Source of the DNA: Gorsachius magnificus
Taxonomy: Eukaryota > Chordata > Aves > Pelecaniformes > Ardeidae
Direction: 5' to 3'
NCBI GenBank assembly: GCA_034008185.1
Contig: CM067087.1
Span: 42,364,590-42,428,589, forward strand
Length of the DNA stretch: 64,000 nucleotides
Positions 23,030-34,679 of the stretch are shown one piece after another; position 1 is the stretch's first letter; each line of letters starts with the position of its first letter. The position numbers were made by a program, and so were the translations under genes. A model generated the notes under the pieces. The model did no database searches. It was given only the letters and a program-made list of their open reading frames with translations, and was not told where the DNA came from.

Positions 23030-26000
23030 CATGTTTAAGGTTGTAAACTTTGATCAGGAATTAAAGTCCACATAAGAGAGGCAACAAAAAGCCCAGGAAG
23101 ACACCTGAGTTTCCTTACTGTACTGGAAGTATGCCCAGCCAAGCCATTGGTATAAACTTGGCTATGATTAAGAATTTTTCTTGCATTTTGTTTTGCATCC
23201 CCAATGTTGTGCTGTCCCCCTGCTTCTTCCCTCCTTGCCCACGAGTGATGGGACCGGAGGAGTGTTATCCTTTGGAATCACACCCATTCTCACTGTCATT
23301 CCTCACTGTCTGCTTGGGACCGGTCATGTCAGGAAAGACAGATGTGCTTTGCTTTCTGAATATGTAATTTCCATTGCTTTGCAGATTCTCTGGATTTTTC
23401 TTCACAGTTGTGACATTCTTTTTGTTCCTATAAAGGTAAGTTTTTCTGACTTTTGCATTTCTCCTTCCAGCGTGGTGTGGTGTTATACTTGCGCTCTCCT
23501 GCTGTAAATGAGGGAGGAACAAAGTGCACATCTCCCGTAAAAGGGAACGGATAACCCCAGCTGATGCCTGACCTGCAGCTGCAGTGGCTGTGTCCTTTGC
23601 AACCACGTGTGAGCATCTATCTAGTGATAGATGCTTCTGAATATGTTTAACCCCATAGACCTAACAAATTTTTCCTTCAAATAATTGAAAACTTATTTCT
23701 ATCAGGTCTCTGTCCCTGCTGTAGGCACTCTCTTGTCCCTAGTCACAGCAGGGAAAACTGATTCTCTCTGCTTCTACCCAGCTGTGGCTGAGGCCACAGT
23801 ATTACAAATAACATTATCAGCTATAGTTATTGGCACATCTAGGCCCTAAGAGGTGTACGAAACATTTCCCCTTTCAAACTAAACAAAAGGAATACTTTTC
23901 TTTTAAATTGAAAAAAAAAAAAAAAATACTCACTTGGGCAGATCCATGCTACTGTATCCCCTACCAGTTCACGATGCTGTTCATCCTTCTCTGCCGTAAA
24001 TTAGTGAAAAGGTTTCACTCCACCCAAACACAAAACCCTGGGCTTGTAATCATTCAGTTAAAAACCAATGCAGTCAATGTTGATAGCAAAATCCCATCAC
24101 TAGTGATGCATTTGCAAAATGTTGAAATTGTGTAGCCAAAGCGATACTGAACCTGCTCTGTATTTTGCAAATCAAACTCTCCTAAAGCAGCTCCCAGCTG
24201 TCCAAACATGAGTGGTCCTTCTATAGTTGAATGAATGCAAAGGATTACCCCCATCTGCTTGTTGGCTTTCAAGTTTATCATCCACATGTCCCAAAGCAAA
24301 AACCCTGAAAAACAAACCCCTGAAAGTTGCTCAATGGCAGGAAATTATAGCACACAGCACACAACAAATTAAAAAATGACAAGTGCTCCACCTAGCTTCT
24401 GCTAAAGCAGTGATATTCTATTTTCCACATGCAGCACTGGATCTCCATCCTCACCACTGCTCGCATTGTGCAAGAACAGTAATTTAGAGCAGAAGGTCAG
24501 GTGCAGCTTTTGGGGATGAAGACTATCCCTTGAATATCCCATCCATTTACCATTTAGGCTTGGGAGATTCTGCAAATTCACTTGGTATTTTTGCAGGGAG
24601 TTCATACTTATAATACACTTTTTTTGTGAGACCTATGCACAGAGCTGGATGCTCTTGTGAAGTACGGGCCATATTGCAGCCCTGCAGCAAGCCAGATTTG
24701 CTCGGTCTGCAGGAGTGGCACAAGTCTCCTCAGGAACTCAGAATTCCTTCACGGTAGGCGTATTTCTCCCACCATGAGTGCTGCTGGGGCTGTACTGGGC
24801 CGCACAGAGTCTCTGAGGTAACTAAGCAGCAAACAAAGACAGCGTCTGTTGGTGATTTTCCTTGATGGAAAAAAATAATACCTTGTAAAATATGAACTGA
24901 TAGGTAACATATTAATTTATTTAGACTGAAGGCAAATTTCTAATTTGTTGTAATATTGTATGGATGCACTTTTCTGTGATGCTCCTCAAACACACACATT
25001 ACTGTTCATTCCAAGGCAGCAGCCCGCAAACCAGAGTAACCCAATACAAGCAATGAATCGGGTTGTGACTGCAAACCATCGGTGGGACCTTTTAACTGCC
25101 CAGTGCTTTGGATCTTTTCAGCCTGGAAACAGGACCTCCTTCCACATAGTATCCTGTAATCCCAGCCTTTGTCAAAGGGGTCCCTTGGGGGATTTGTGGG
25201 AAATGAGGAGAAAGTAGGAGGGGAAAGAAAGGCCAAAGTAGTATCTGCCGCCTCCTCCCTCCCAAATAAAAATTATATGGCTATTTCTGAAGATTGAACT
25301 TTGACAAAAAATTCTTCTTTTTCAAGTGTAGATAGAAATCATACATGATTTAATCTCTCGAACTACTCTTATTATAGCTATTTTCTTTCTACAGTGCTAT
25401 TTTCATGAAAGGACAGATTAAGAGGTGTGATTTTATTTTATTTAGATTTTATTAATAAGTGGTCTACACAAAAAAAGGGAGGAATCAATGGATTTTGTTC
25501 AACATGATTGAGGTGATAGAGTGGAGTACTGCTTATGTACAGAAAAGTGAGACAAGAGTGGTCTTTTGTAACATAAATCAATTCAGAGTAGTAACCCAGA
25601 AACACTTTGAGGAGAAAAAGAATGTGTTCAGGTTCTGATATGCTGACTTTGAGTGATTTGCAAAATAAAATTTATTTTTCTGTTGTGGTGGGTGAAACTG
25701 CTTGTTGCCAGATCCAGTGTTCAATATAGTCCACAGAAGTCTTTCCTGGAGAAGTTTAGCAAGAGAGGGACGTCACCTCTCCTAGCCCGTCCTGCCTAGG
25801 GACAGTCACACTCAGCCTGTGCTGAGTGCCTCAGGCTCATATGAGGGATGGCATTTGATTTTTTTGTATTTTTATTTTAAGGCTCACAGAGATCACATTT
25901 TTTCTGCTTTAAACTCCACATGATCCTATGGAAACTCTAAAGAGGTATATGTTAGTTTTTCCTTATATCCTTTGGTAGGCAAGCATTTTGAAAATACATT

Positions 26001-26638
26001 GAGGAAACAAACTGTTGAGAAGGCAAAAGAATGATCAGCCAGAAGAAGGGTCATGTGTCACTGGGGGTGAATAAAATGCCAGGAAAACCAGACACATGCC
26101 CAAATTAGCTAGATTGAAACAGGGGTAAAAGCATAACTTAGAGCAAAACAAACAGGAAAAAAAAAAAGAAAAACAAACTTACTTTAAAATTTTACTTTTC
26201 TGAGAGCGATAACAAAAAGAAAATAGCCTTTGAAAAATAGAAAAAGACCAAATAGAATCAAATCAACATAAACTCAATTTTTCATTACATGCAGCATGTT
26301 TGAGATGGGTCAGAATCTGTTTTACTGATAGGAAAAAATATATTTTGCTGATTGACTGGCAAACCTCAAAAACAATATGTTGATTGAGCTGAAATATGGT
26401 TTTGCAGGAAAAAAAGAATATGAGAAAAAAATTCCAGTTTATCATTATTGAAAGGGATGCCTGGATAGTTCTGTTCTGAAATGATTTTTTTTTTCCCCTC
26501 TGAGCACATCACTGCCTGAAATGAAAATTCACAATATGAGCACAACAGTTTGTCTGATCTAAAACAAAATAAAACAAAAATTATGAAATGTTAAACTTTT
26601 CTACGGCTCTTTTCTGCTGTCATCTTTTTTCTTTTTAA
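23030..26638. other. Unique non-coding sequence (apart from the exon-like segment)
   Basis: No mobile element recognised. A poly(A) run of 16 nt is at 23911-23926. An inverted repeat CACTCAG (25809-25815) / CTGAGTG (25822-25828) with a six-base loop is present. Frames at 23181-23507 (plus) and 23265-23606 (minus) overlap and lie over the exon-like segment; neither is recognisable as a protein. Confidence 0.42.
23385..23435 (+). other. Exon-like 51-nt segment (weak candidate)
   Basis: The segment is preceded by a pyrimidine-rich TTCCATTGCTTTGCAG acceptor-like sequence and followed by AAG/GTAAGT, a near-perfect vertebrate donor. It is 51 nt long, so it would keep the frame, and only one frame is open (17 residues beginning ILWIFLHSC). 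The other two frames contain stops. I recognise no protein. Chance acceptor-donor pairs at this spacing are common in 64 kb, so this remains a candidate only. Confidence 0.13.
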
Positions 26639-26656
26639 GGAATTCAGTCGAATTCC
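26639..26656. repeat. Inverted repeat GGAATTC / GAATTCC
   Basis: GGAATTC at 26639-26645 and GAATTCC at 26650-26656 are perfect inverted copies with a four-base spacer AGTC. Each arm contains an EcoRI-type GAATTC palindrome. Small cruciform potential; no function implied. Confidence 0.85.
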
Positions 26657-29600
26657 ATCTCCTTATTATGCCACTAAATTTGTACCATTTTATGAACCAT
26701 TACCTTTTTATATTATCAAAGTAAATAATGTTAAAAACATTATACTGTCACTCAATTTCTATTCCTCATTTCTGGAAGAAAAAAATATTGTCTATGAGGT
26801 GCACAGGTTTTCCTCTGTGAATGAAGGCTTTCTCTTTCCCCTCTCTGCTCGGAGCAAGCAAGTTGTCAGAACAACCGGAGCAGATGAGATTCCTGCAGGA
26901 GCCAGGACCACCAGGCAGACCCCAGGCACAGGTGAATTTTCTCACCACACTATAGCTCATTACACAGTTCTCCTAATAAATCTCATACTCTTGCAGTGTC
27001 TTATACCATTATTAGCACTTTATCTTCTGCCTTTCAGTGCCATTCTAGAACTTGCTTGCATGTCAGAAGGAATTTTAAAGCAAACACTTGAAAAACCAAA
27101 ATGAAATAAGAGTGTCTTGGTGAATGCAGATACTGTTTAGTCACAAACTCATTGCCTTTGGTAAAATTAAATAAGTTGGATTCAGATTGTTAAATGGATT
27201 TAGCATGTAACATTGCAGTTAGCAGTTACTGAGTGGATTCAGTTATGGTCCAGTGCTAGACAAACTGGTATCATAAGTGAGTATTTTCTAAATTCATCTG
27301 CAAATACACTGTACTAAAAAAGCAGGCTAAAAACCCAAGGCCATTTGTACGTTAAAAGGTTCACTACCAGAATTGCTAGATCACTATTAATTTATTTGAC
27401 AACTTTTAGGTTCATTTTGGATATCAGAGCTGTCATTGTAAAATACTTCCATTTTTCCTTCAACACCGCTTTGAGATGGATCTGCTTTGAAGCTGTGTCA
27501 AAGTAGCTCTGAATCAGAAGAAACTTTAAAATTTTTAAGTTGAAAGTCTAAACGGCCTCAATATGCTGTATAAAATTGTTCTGAGGATCGAACCTCCTAC
27601 CATGGTACCCTGGAGCATTCAGTCACTTTCAATAAATCTCTTTTAATAATTTCTCACTTGTCCTTATTATTACTAACAGCCAGAGCATCTCAAGGCAATG
27701 TCAGAGTAAAGGCTTTGGCTAGATGCAGGAGTAAGGTTTATTTGAAAGTTAACATGAAGGAAAAGTAAACCATAGGCAAACTTACTGGGGAAAGTTACTT
27801 TTTTTGCATGAATTTATGGGTGGCTGGTGTCAATTCTGTCAAAAAAGTCACAGTTTCTTTGATTTCAAGAAGTTATGTTACGGGGTAAGTATATTGAGAA
27901 TGGAGTTTTGGAGGTCTGTTTTTCTCACCTTTAAAGCTTTGCTTTTATTAGTTTTCTTTCGTTATCTCTGGAAAAGCTACATTCAGCATCTGCTGGGAAT
28001 ATCCGCCATTAAATCATTTCTGAGGGATACGGATCTGGGCTACTTGACTTTTTCCCAGTCCTTTAACAAAAAATACCTAACCATAATTTTCCACTAAAAA
28101 ATATCCTGTGAGTTTGGGGAGGGGATTTAATGTACTTTAAGTAACTTATGTTAATTGCAAGCCCCTTTATTGATCTCCACCGTATGATGGAGTATTCAAG
28201 CTGGAGAGTACTCCCTTGTCTTCAGTGGATGCCAGACTTGCCCCAATTGCCAATGCATTTATTCAGATAGTGATAGAAGACTAATTCCTAATTCTTACCC
28301 AAGTAATTATGTGAATAAATAAAGGTAGTTCTCTATGTGAAGTGAGCTGGATCAAAGCAAAAGGTTGGCCAACGAGACTTTTGGCACCTTTTGTGAGGTT
28401 CACTCTTTAGCATGCAGGCCACAAGGCTATTCCCAGGTTTCCCCACACCAGCAACCAAGTTCTGTGGTCCCAATGGTATTCTGTGCCCTAAAATTGATTT
28501 TCCCATGATCAATTTATATAAAAATGTGTGGGTTTAAGAAAACCCCTAAACTCCAACCCACCCTTTAGCCAAAGTGAAAAGATTCAGTCTCAGGACTGCA
28601 CCATTAATGAATGTGCATTTCTTTCACTGAAAACTATTCCCAATCCCAGTTGAAGCCATTTTTATTCGGCAGAAGATGGTGCTCCCTGGAGCACAGTATT
28701 TGGTTGAAGGACAAAATCAGGAAGAAACCATTCATTTTTGGTGTTTTTATGTTTGGTTTGGTTGGGTTTTTTTGTTGTTGTTGTAGGACTGCCAGGAAGA
28801 GTTCTCAAACAAGGTTTGGGGAGAGCGAGGGAAGCAAATTCTTTCTTTATGGTTGCTCTTTTCTCATAAACAAACATTCAGCTTTGCTACCAGTCTATCA
28901 TAGATGAAATTTAATCTATATAAAACTCTTGACAACTGCTGTGATAATTTCAGTCTCCCATTTTATGAGATTATAAAAGGCAGTTTACCCTCACCAGTCT
29001 GTAAAGGGCTGAGTTTGGGTATGCTGCAGTCGATAATTCAGACTATTCATTTTGAGGCTAAGAGAGAAGCTGAAGCCTGGTACTGCCCTGTGACCAGGCT
29101 ACATGGTATGGCTGTATGGCTTTGACAGAAAGAAATAATTTTGTATGATGGCATTGATGCTATAACACAATGAAAATAATCTGGCTCCAAGTGCATCTTT
29201 CAAAATATAACCAGTATAACTAATGCTGCTGGTTACGGGGGAGATGGGAGCACGAATATGGTAATCACTAGACTGCATTAGTATAAAATAATATGCGGGA
29301 CATTAGGACAGAAAACAGCAGTTCCTTGCCTACAACGAGCCTTTTAATCGAGCAAATGTAATTCACAAAGCTTGTGAACTCAGGTGGCTTTTCTCATTTG
29401 GGCTCCTGTTGCCGTCCTGTGCAGACAGATGTGCAGCTCCAGACTGACGGAGGCTTCACCACGCCAGGGCTGTGCGGCAAAGGCCTCCTGTGCTGATGGG
29501 CGCGGGGCAGCACCTATATCGTGTTGCTGTCCTTACCCTCGGCAGCCCTACCACCGTTTACAGCAGACATTGCTGATAGCAAGTGAAGTACAGCAGTGAT

Positions 29601-30747
29601 TGGGGAGTTAATGGAGCAGAACCTATTTTTCACTGTTTTTTCTGTCAGTACTTCACAGTACCGAGGGGAAAAGGGAGCTGTAAAATAGTAGAGCGTGACA
29701 TTTGAACCATCATTTTTGCTTTCCCTCCTGTGGTTCCGGGTAAGGCTGTTATGAATCTTGAAAGTCTGGAGGCATTAGCTGCCAGGGCACCTGACTTGGC
29801 CTTGCACCTCAAGGAGAGGATCTTGACTGCGGAGATGTCCAAAATGCCTCTCTCCTTGGTCACACTGGCTCTCCTGGGCTGTGAAATTGGGCAACAATGT
29901 TTTTATTTAAATACTTGTGAATATTTCCAGTCTGTCTTAAAAATACTAGTATTTGGCAAAGAAAAAAATGGTAATCCATTTTGCCAAGGCAGTATGAGCA
30001 AGAGACTTCTGCATGGGATTGCTGTCCCTGGGTGCCAGTCATGCTCAGGGAGGGCACATGAACTCTGCCCAAGTGGAAGAGCCCTCAGGAGGGAGGACAC
30101 CAATGTCTTCTCTTCTACCCAAACTTGAAGTTTAGTGAGGAAAGCAATGAGGTCTTCTACTCTGTGAAATTTGATTGAACCTGGTTGAAGACTTCAAATG
30201 GAAGAGAAGGAGCCTGATGCAGGGAGTAGGATGCCTGAGCAACAGTCTGCATCTCAACTCTGCAGGAATCAAGGTAAAAACACATTAATTCTTCTCTCAG
30301 AGTATTGGTTTCCTGAAGGGGAAGGTAAAGGCTAAGATTTAGATTTCTTCCTGATTAATAAGACTAAGACTCTGGCTCATAATGAGAAAAGACAGAGATA
30401 TTGTGAAGTCTTACAGAAGGTCCAGAGATAGCAGTGTAGTCCTGACAAGGCTGAACTCAGTGGTCCAGAAACATGGCAATAGAAGCAGATATATCTTTTA
30501 ATTAAATATTTCACATATCAGTTGTAATTATTTCTAATTAGCACTAATGAAGTAAGGATGGTACAAACAAGCAATATAATCTGGTGATAAGTATTTTTTA
30601 ATTAATATGAATGGCATGGATACTACTAATTGACTCAGTTTGGTGATTTTTTTTTTAAGATACATTGGTGTTGAAAGTCTCTTACTTTCTTGAGCTTGTC
30701 TTCTCTTCCATTGCAACATTTTTTGCTAGTTATAATTAAAATATTTT
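26657..30747. other. Unique non-coding sequence
   Basis: Contains a T/G-rich tract at 28738-28784 ending in TTGTTGTTGTTG, a small CpG-rich patch at about 29400-29560, and a 125-codon ATG frame at 29751-30128 discussed in the findings. A segment at about 26815-26936 is GC-richer and ends in a CACAG/GTGAAT donor-like site but lacks a good acceptor. No gene or mobile element can be supported. Confidence 0.4.
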
Positions 30748-31281
30748 GAATCACAGGATGGCAAGGGTTGGACGGGACCTTGGGAGATCACCCAGTTCAA
30801 CCCCCCTGCTAAAGCAGGTTCTCCTAGAGCATGTTACACAGGAGTTCACCTAGGCGGGCTTTGAATATCTCCAGAGAAGGAGACTCTGTAACACCCCTGG
30901 GCAGCCTGGGCCAGGGCTCCATCACCCTCAAAGTAAAGAAGTTCTTCCTCATATTCAACTGAAACCTCTTATGTTTCAGTTTGTGCCCATTGCCCCTTGT
31001 CCTGTCGCTGGGCACCACTGCAAAGAGTCTGGCTCCATCCTCGTGACATCCACCCTTAAGATATTTGTATATGTTGATGAGATCTCCTCTCAGTCTTCTC
31101 TTCTTCAGGCTAAACAAGCCCAACTCCCTCATCTTTTCCTCATAGGGGAGATGCTCCAGTCCCCTCATCATCCTCGTTGCTCTCGTCTGGATTCTTTCTA
31201 GGAGTTCTTCATCTTTTTTTAACTGGGGGGCCCAGAACTGGACACAGTACTCCAGGTGAGGTCTCACCAGGGCTTTTATCC
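30748..31281 (-). mobile_element. CR1 LINE, 5'-truncated, minus strand (copy 1)
   Basis: Read on the minus strand this is the 3' end of a chicken-repeat-1 non-LTR retrotransposon: the last ~150 codons of ORF2, a short 3' untranslated region with the CR1-typical TTGGAC...GATCTCC...GGTCC words, and an end close to ...CCTGTGATTC, a worn octamer tail. The 5' end stops at the codons for [10 protein letters not shown], as expected for heavy 5' truncation during target-primed reverse transcription. CR1 elements do not leave a poly(A) tail or a clear target duplication, and none is seen. The same subtype occurs again at 39086-39565 in the same orientation. An AT-rich low-complexity stretch directly follows the truncated end. 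Confidence 0.96.
30824..31281 (-). pseudogene. CR1 ORF2 C-terminal fragment (copy 1)
   Basis: The frame is open from the truncation point to a TAG stop at 30824-30826 and encodes about 150 residues of the CR1 ORF2 protein downstream of the reverse-transcriptase fingers and palm. Recognisable family motifs are [13 protein letters not shown] near the start, [51 protein letters not shown] and the end ELLCNML. In an intact element this protein is an endonuclease plus reverse transcriptase that copies CR1 RNA into the genome. Here the endonuclease and the catalytic palm are missing, so it cannot work. No stop or frameshift interrupts the fragment, which suggests a moderately young insertion. Confidence 0.93.
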
Positions 31282-31283
31282 AA

Positions 31284-31350
31284 GAAATAATATTGTCCCA
31301 TATTTATACTTTATATTATTTTATTTATATATACTATATCATTTATATTT
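31284..31350. repeat. AT-rich low-complexity stretch beside CR1 copy 1
   Basis: Mostly A and T with short TTTATAT/TATTTT words (for example 31305-31350). It borders the truncated 5' end of the CR1 and may represent the AT-rich insertion target region. Confidence 0.6.
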
Positions 31351-31576
31351 TTTTATTAAAACAGACTTGCACCCACTTTTATTGATTCACATAGTCTTAG
31401 GCAGACTTACTGATGAAACTAAATTCTTGCCTCATCTCCATTGTTGTAGTTCCCATTATTAACAGTACGACTGAAAATTGGATGTTTGTGAGGCATACCA
31501 GTAAAAACAAGAGCACCATGTAATAAGGACATAATCTCAAATGTCAAAACCATCAAACTAAATTAGAAATCTTCTT

Positions 31577-31616
31577 GCATTCTTAGATATTGAGACGCAT
31601 TCTTAGATATTGAGAC
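31577..31616 (+). repeat. 20-bp exact tandem duplication
   Basis: GCATTCTTAGATATTGAGAC at 31577-31596 is repeated without change at 31597-31616. An exact two-copy tandem of this size points to a recent duplication. Confidence 0.95.
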
Positions 31617-34228
31617 TCTTTATCAATATTCAGGATTCCTTTTAGGAAACCCAGGCACAGAATATTGTGTAACTTATTCTGATGAGGAATCCAATATATA
31701 ATTTTCACAAAGGATGGCTTTGCCAACCTGAATAAAACCTTCAAATAATAATAAATCACATCCAGTAGATTTATGTGAATGGCTTTTCTCTGTAGTCATT
31801 TCATATAGTGCAAGATGTAGCCATTATATTTTTATTCTGGGTTGGCCTGGGATGTCCAAGACCCAGCTCAGCCCCTCATATGCTATTTTGGCTTTCTGTT
31901 GAACTGCCAATTTTGTGCCAATCCAAATATTCTGTAAAGATTTGAAGAAAAAAATAAAACCAAAGGCACATTTTTTACAGGTCAAATTTTTCCTGGACTT
32001 TGATACAGGCAACTCATCCATCTTTTGCGGAATTTTTAGAGAAAAAATAACCACATCTAGGATTGGACTATAAAGTTTTGGGGATGGAAGAAGAAACTAG
32101 AAACCCGCTCCTGGTAATCATGGTCTTCTCACTGCTTCTGACAGCAGAATGAATTTGTTTTAGAATTTGAGCGTCAATCTTTTCCTTTGATTTAATTTAA
32201 TCTGCTGCAGTAGCTGTGGGACCTCAATGACTCCTGGTGGTACAGTAAGTGCTGCCACTGTTAAATAGTGTCTTCATTCCCTTCCTTATCAGTACAGGAG
32301 GGAGAGTATGCACAACTGCATTAAAACCTGAGAAACATTGATTAAAAAGATAGTATTTTTGGCGCAGTCTCATTTAGTCTTTTAAAAGCCATCAGAGAGG
32401 GTAATTACATCAGACCCAGGCCCCAGGTCTAGGGCTGACAGATACCCTTAATTCCTTTTGGTCTCTGTGGAACTTGTGAACATTAAGCATATTTCAATAT
32501 CAGCCCTTGGACAGGAGATCATCAGTCTTTCCATTACTAAAATTACCTATTTTTAAAACACATAAGGCGATAGCACTTAAAAAGAGGAGAAAAAAAATTA
32601 AATCATAAAAATGAATAACAATTATTTTCTCTGCACATTTTAGGTGAACAGTATGTAGTCCTTGTCATAATAAATCACAAAACGTCCAATTTTGTGAGCT
32701 GAAGGGACCTTTGTGCAATTCAAGGAATTTTAGCAAGCAAAATGAACTACGAGAGAACAGCAGTTTTATTAAACTGCCTACATTTCTAAGACAGATTGTG
32801 TGGTTAACTGGCAAATTGGGGAGTCTATAAATAAAATATGTAAGAAGCAGCAGACTACAAGCTCCTTGTTTTATACACAGACAGTTTGTCCCTATCAGTA
32901 AATATGTTTTAAAAGCTGCTGCATAGTTTGACAAGAACTGCCTTTTCTAGTCATTCAGGCATGTTTGAAATTAGATTATGTCATCATGGCACCAAATCTC
33001 ATTGTGCTGGTGATATTAGTGGATGATATGTAATAATAAATGTATTTGCTGTTTGCTTTGGTTCATACCCCTAGGGGCCCATTTTTCTCTTGGTGGAGGT
33101 AATTAGACCTAAAATTCTCTCTCTCTCTTGATAACAGATTCTCCACAGCTCACAAAATACTGAAGGTACTAATAGAAAAGTATGAATTTAATTTTGTACA
33201 TTGCTAAAAGTGCTTTACTTTGCAGGAGGCTGACAGATACCATCTAGCTAAATGAAACAGGACTAGAAAGTAGGTAGAAAATTACTTTGAATGAGATTTA
33301 TTGATTTTTATTTTTTTAAAAATACTTTAAGACTTGCTCTTTTTTTGTTTCACTTATGGGTTTTATCAAGATTTTATGAGAAACTTAAGCAGGGAATTCA
33401 GCTCTGTATGGGTCACACAAACCTTATGTGGAGAGTCCTTCAGAAATGACCATCTTGATTTTTCCATCTGGAAACCCTTTTGGGCAGGGGGGTTTCTGTG
33501 CGTAATAACCACTATGGGCTGGAAAGGACATTTCTCTGCTTCCTTTGGATCACAGGCAGCTTTGGGGGAAGTCAGGATTCTATGTATCTAGGTCTTTTTA
33601 GAGTATCTGATGGCCTGAAATTATTGAATGAAGTTCCTTCTGAGCTCAGGGCTGGAGTCTGTCTTGCCCTGAGCTATGGGGCTGAAAGTACATAAGAAGA
33701 TTTTCCTCCCAAGCCCTCTGAAGCCAAGCCAGACCATTCTTTCTGGCTTTCCTTGGGATGTGGAAAGCAGAGGACCTTCTGGTTGTTAGTGATGTTTATT
33801 GGCTCTTTCCACAGGAGGAAGGACCTGTAATATATAAATACTCTGTGGATATTGTGCCTTGCAGAAAGTTGAAAATTGTTGCATCCTCAAAATTTCTAAC
33901 ACCTCATTAAACTTGATGGACTCTGGATGAAGGCTAGAAACATGTTAGGAAAGTAATGATGGTAAACTGATTTGGTGATCAACGAACGAATAACACATTA
34001 TTGCAGCAGAAATTAAGCTGTTTTGAGGCTTTTAAACCAAATCTTCATTTCTTACAAGCTAAAGGCAAAGCACTCAATCAGATGTCCTTTTTTTTTTTTT
34101 TTCTGAAAGGGTTAAACAGTGTCCTTGTCTTTCTTCAGTAAAGCCAAACTTTACAGGCCATTAAATCTGAGTTGGGTTGTTGCCTGCATGCTAGCCTTTA
34201 ATACAAGCAGGAGAAAAACAAACCAACC
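31617..34228. other. Unique AT-rich non-coding sequence
   Basis: No gene recognised. A 15-nt poly(T) run is at 34088-34102. Overlapping plus-strand frames at 33334-33591 and 33480-33695 show no family motifs. Confidence 0.45.
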
Positions 34229-34679
34229 AAAGGGCTACAAAAATGATCCAAGGGCTGGAGCACCTCTCTTATGAGGACAGGCTGAGGGAGTTGGGCTTGT
34301 TCAGCCTGGAGAAGAGAAGGCTGCAGGGGAGACCTGATTACGGCCTTTCAGTATCTAAAGGGGGCCTATAGGAAAGATGGGGAAAATCTTTTTAGCAGGG
34401 CCAGCTGTGTCAGGACAAGGGGTAATGGTTTTAAACTAAAACAGGGTAGGTTTAGACTGGGTATAAGGAAGAAATTCTTTACAATGAGGGTGGTAAAACA
34501 CTGGAACGGGTTGCCCAGAGAGGGGGTGGAGGCCCCATCCCTGAAAACATTCAAGGCCAGGTTGGATGGGGCTGTGAGCAACCTGATCTAGTTAGTGGTG
34601 TCCCTGCTCACTGCAGGGGGGTTGGACTAGATGACCTCTAGGGGTCCCTTCCAACCCAAAACATTCTATGATTCTATGA
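34229..34679 (+). mobile_element. CR1 LINE, 5'-truncated, plus strand (copy 2)
   Basis: A plus-strand CR1 3' end. It contains the last ~120 codons of ORF2, then the short 3' untranslated region with GGGGTTGGACTAGATGACC and ends in two octamer-tail units, ATTCTATGATTCTATG, at 34663-34678. This tail is diagnostic for CR1. The sequence differs clearly from copies 1 and 3 (for instance the KKFFTMRVVKHWN region and the ending VSNLI instead of ELLCNML), so it belongs to another CR1 subfamily. It is truncated at the codons for [12 protein letters not shown]. Confidence 0.96.
34231..34591 (+). pseudogene. CR1 ORF2 C-terminal fragment with one frameshift (copy 2)
   Basis: Two open segments together cover the C-terminus of CR1 ORF2. 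The first runs from 34231 to 34329 ([18 protein letters not shown], then EKRRLQG). The second runs from about 34331 to the TAG stop at 34589-34591 ([11 protein letters not shown] ... TRGNGFKLKQGRFRLGIRKK ... DGAVSNLI). The frame changes by one base at about 34330, most simply a single inserted A. Apart from this the reading frame is preserved. The catalytic parts of the protein are absent because of 5' truncation, so the fragment is non-functional. Confidence 0.88.

Noticed and set aside
26799..27104. 101-codon plus-strand frame with a CAG/GTGAAT donor-like site at about 26930
   Set aside because: No acceptor with a good pyrimidine tract precedes it and no family motif is visible.
30971..31201. 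Plus-strand frame over CR1 copy 1
   Set aside because: It is the antisense of the CR1 ORF2 fragment; the same frame reappears over copy 3 at 39250-39543.
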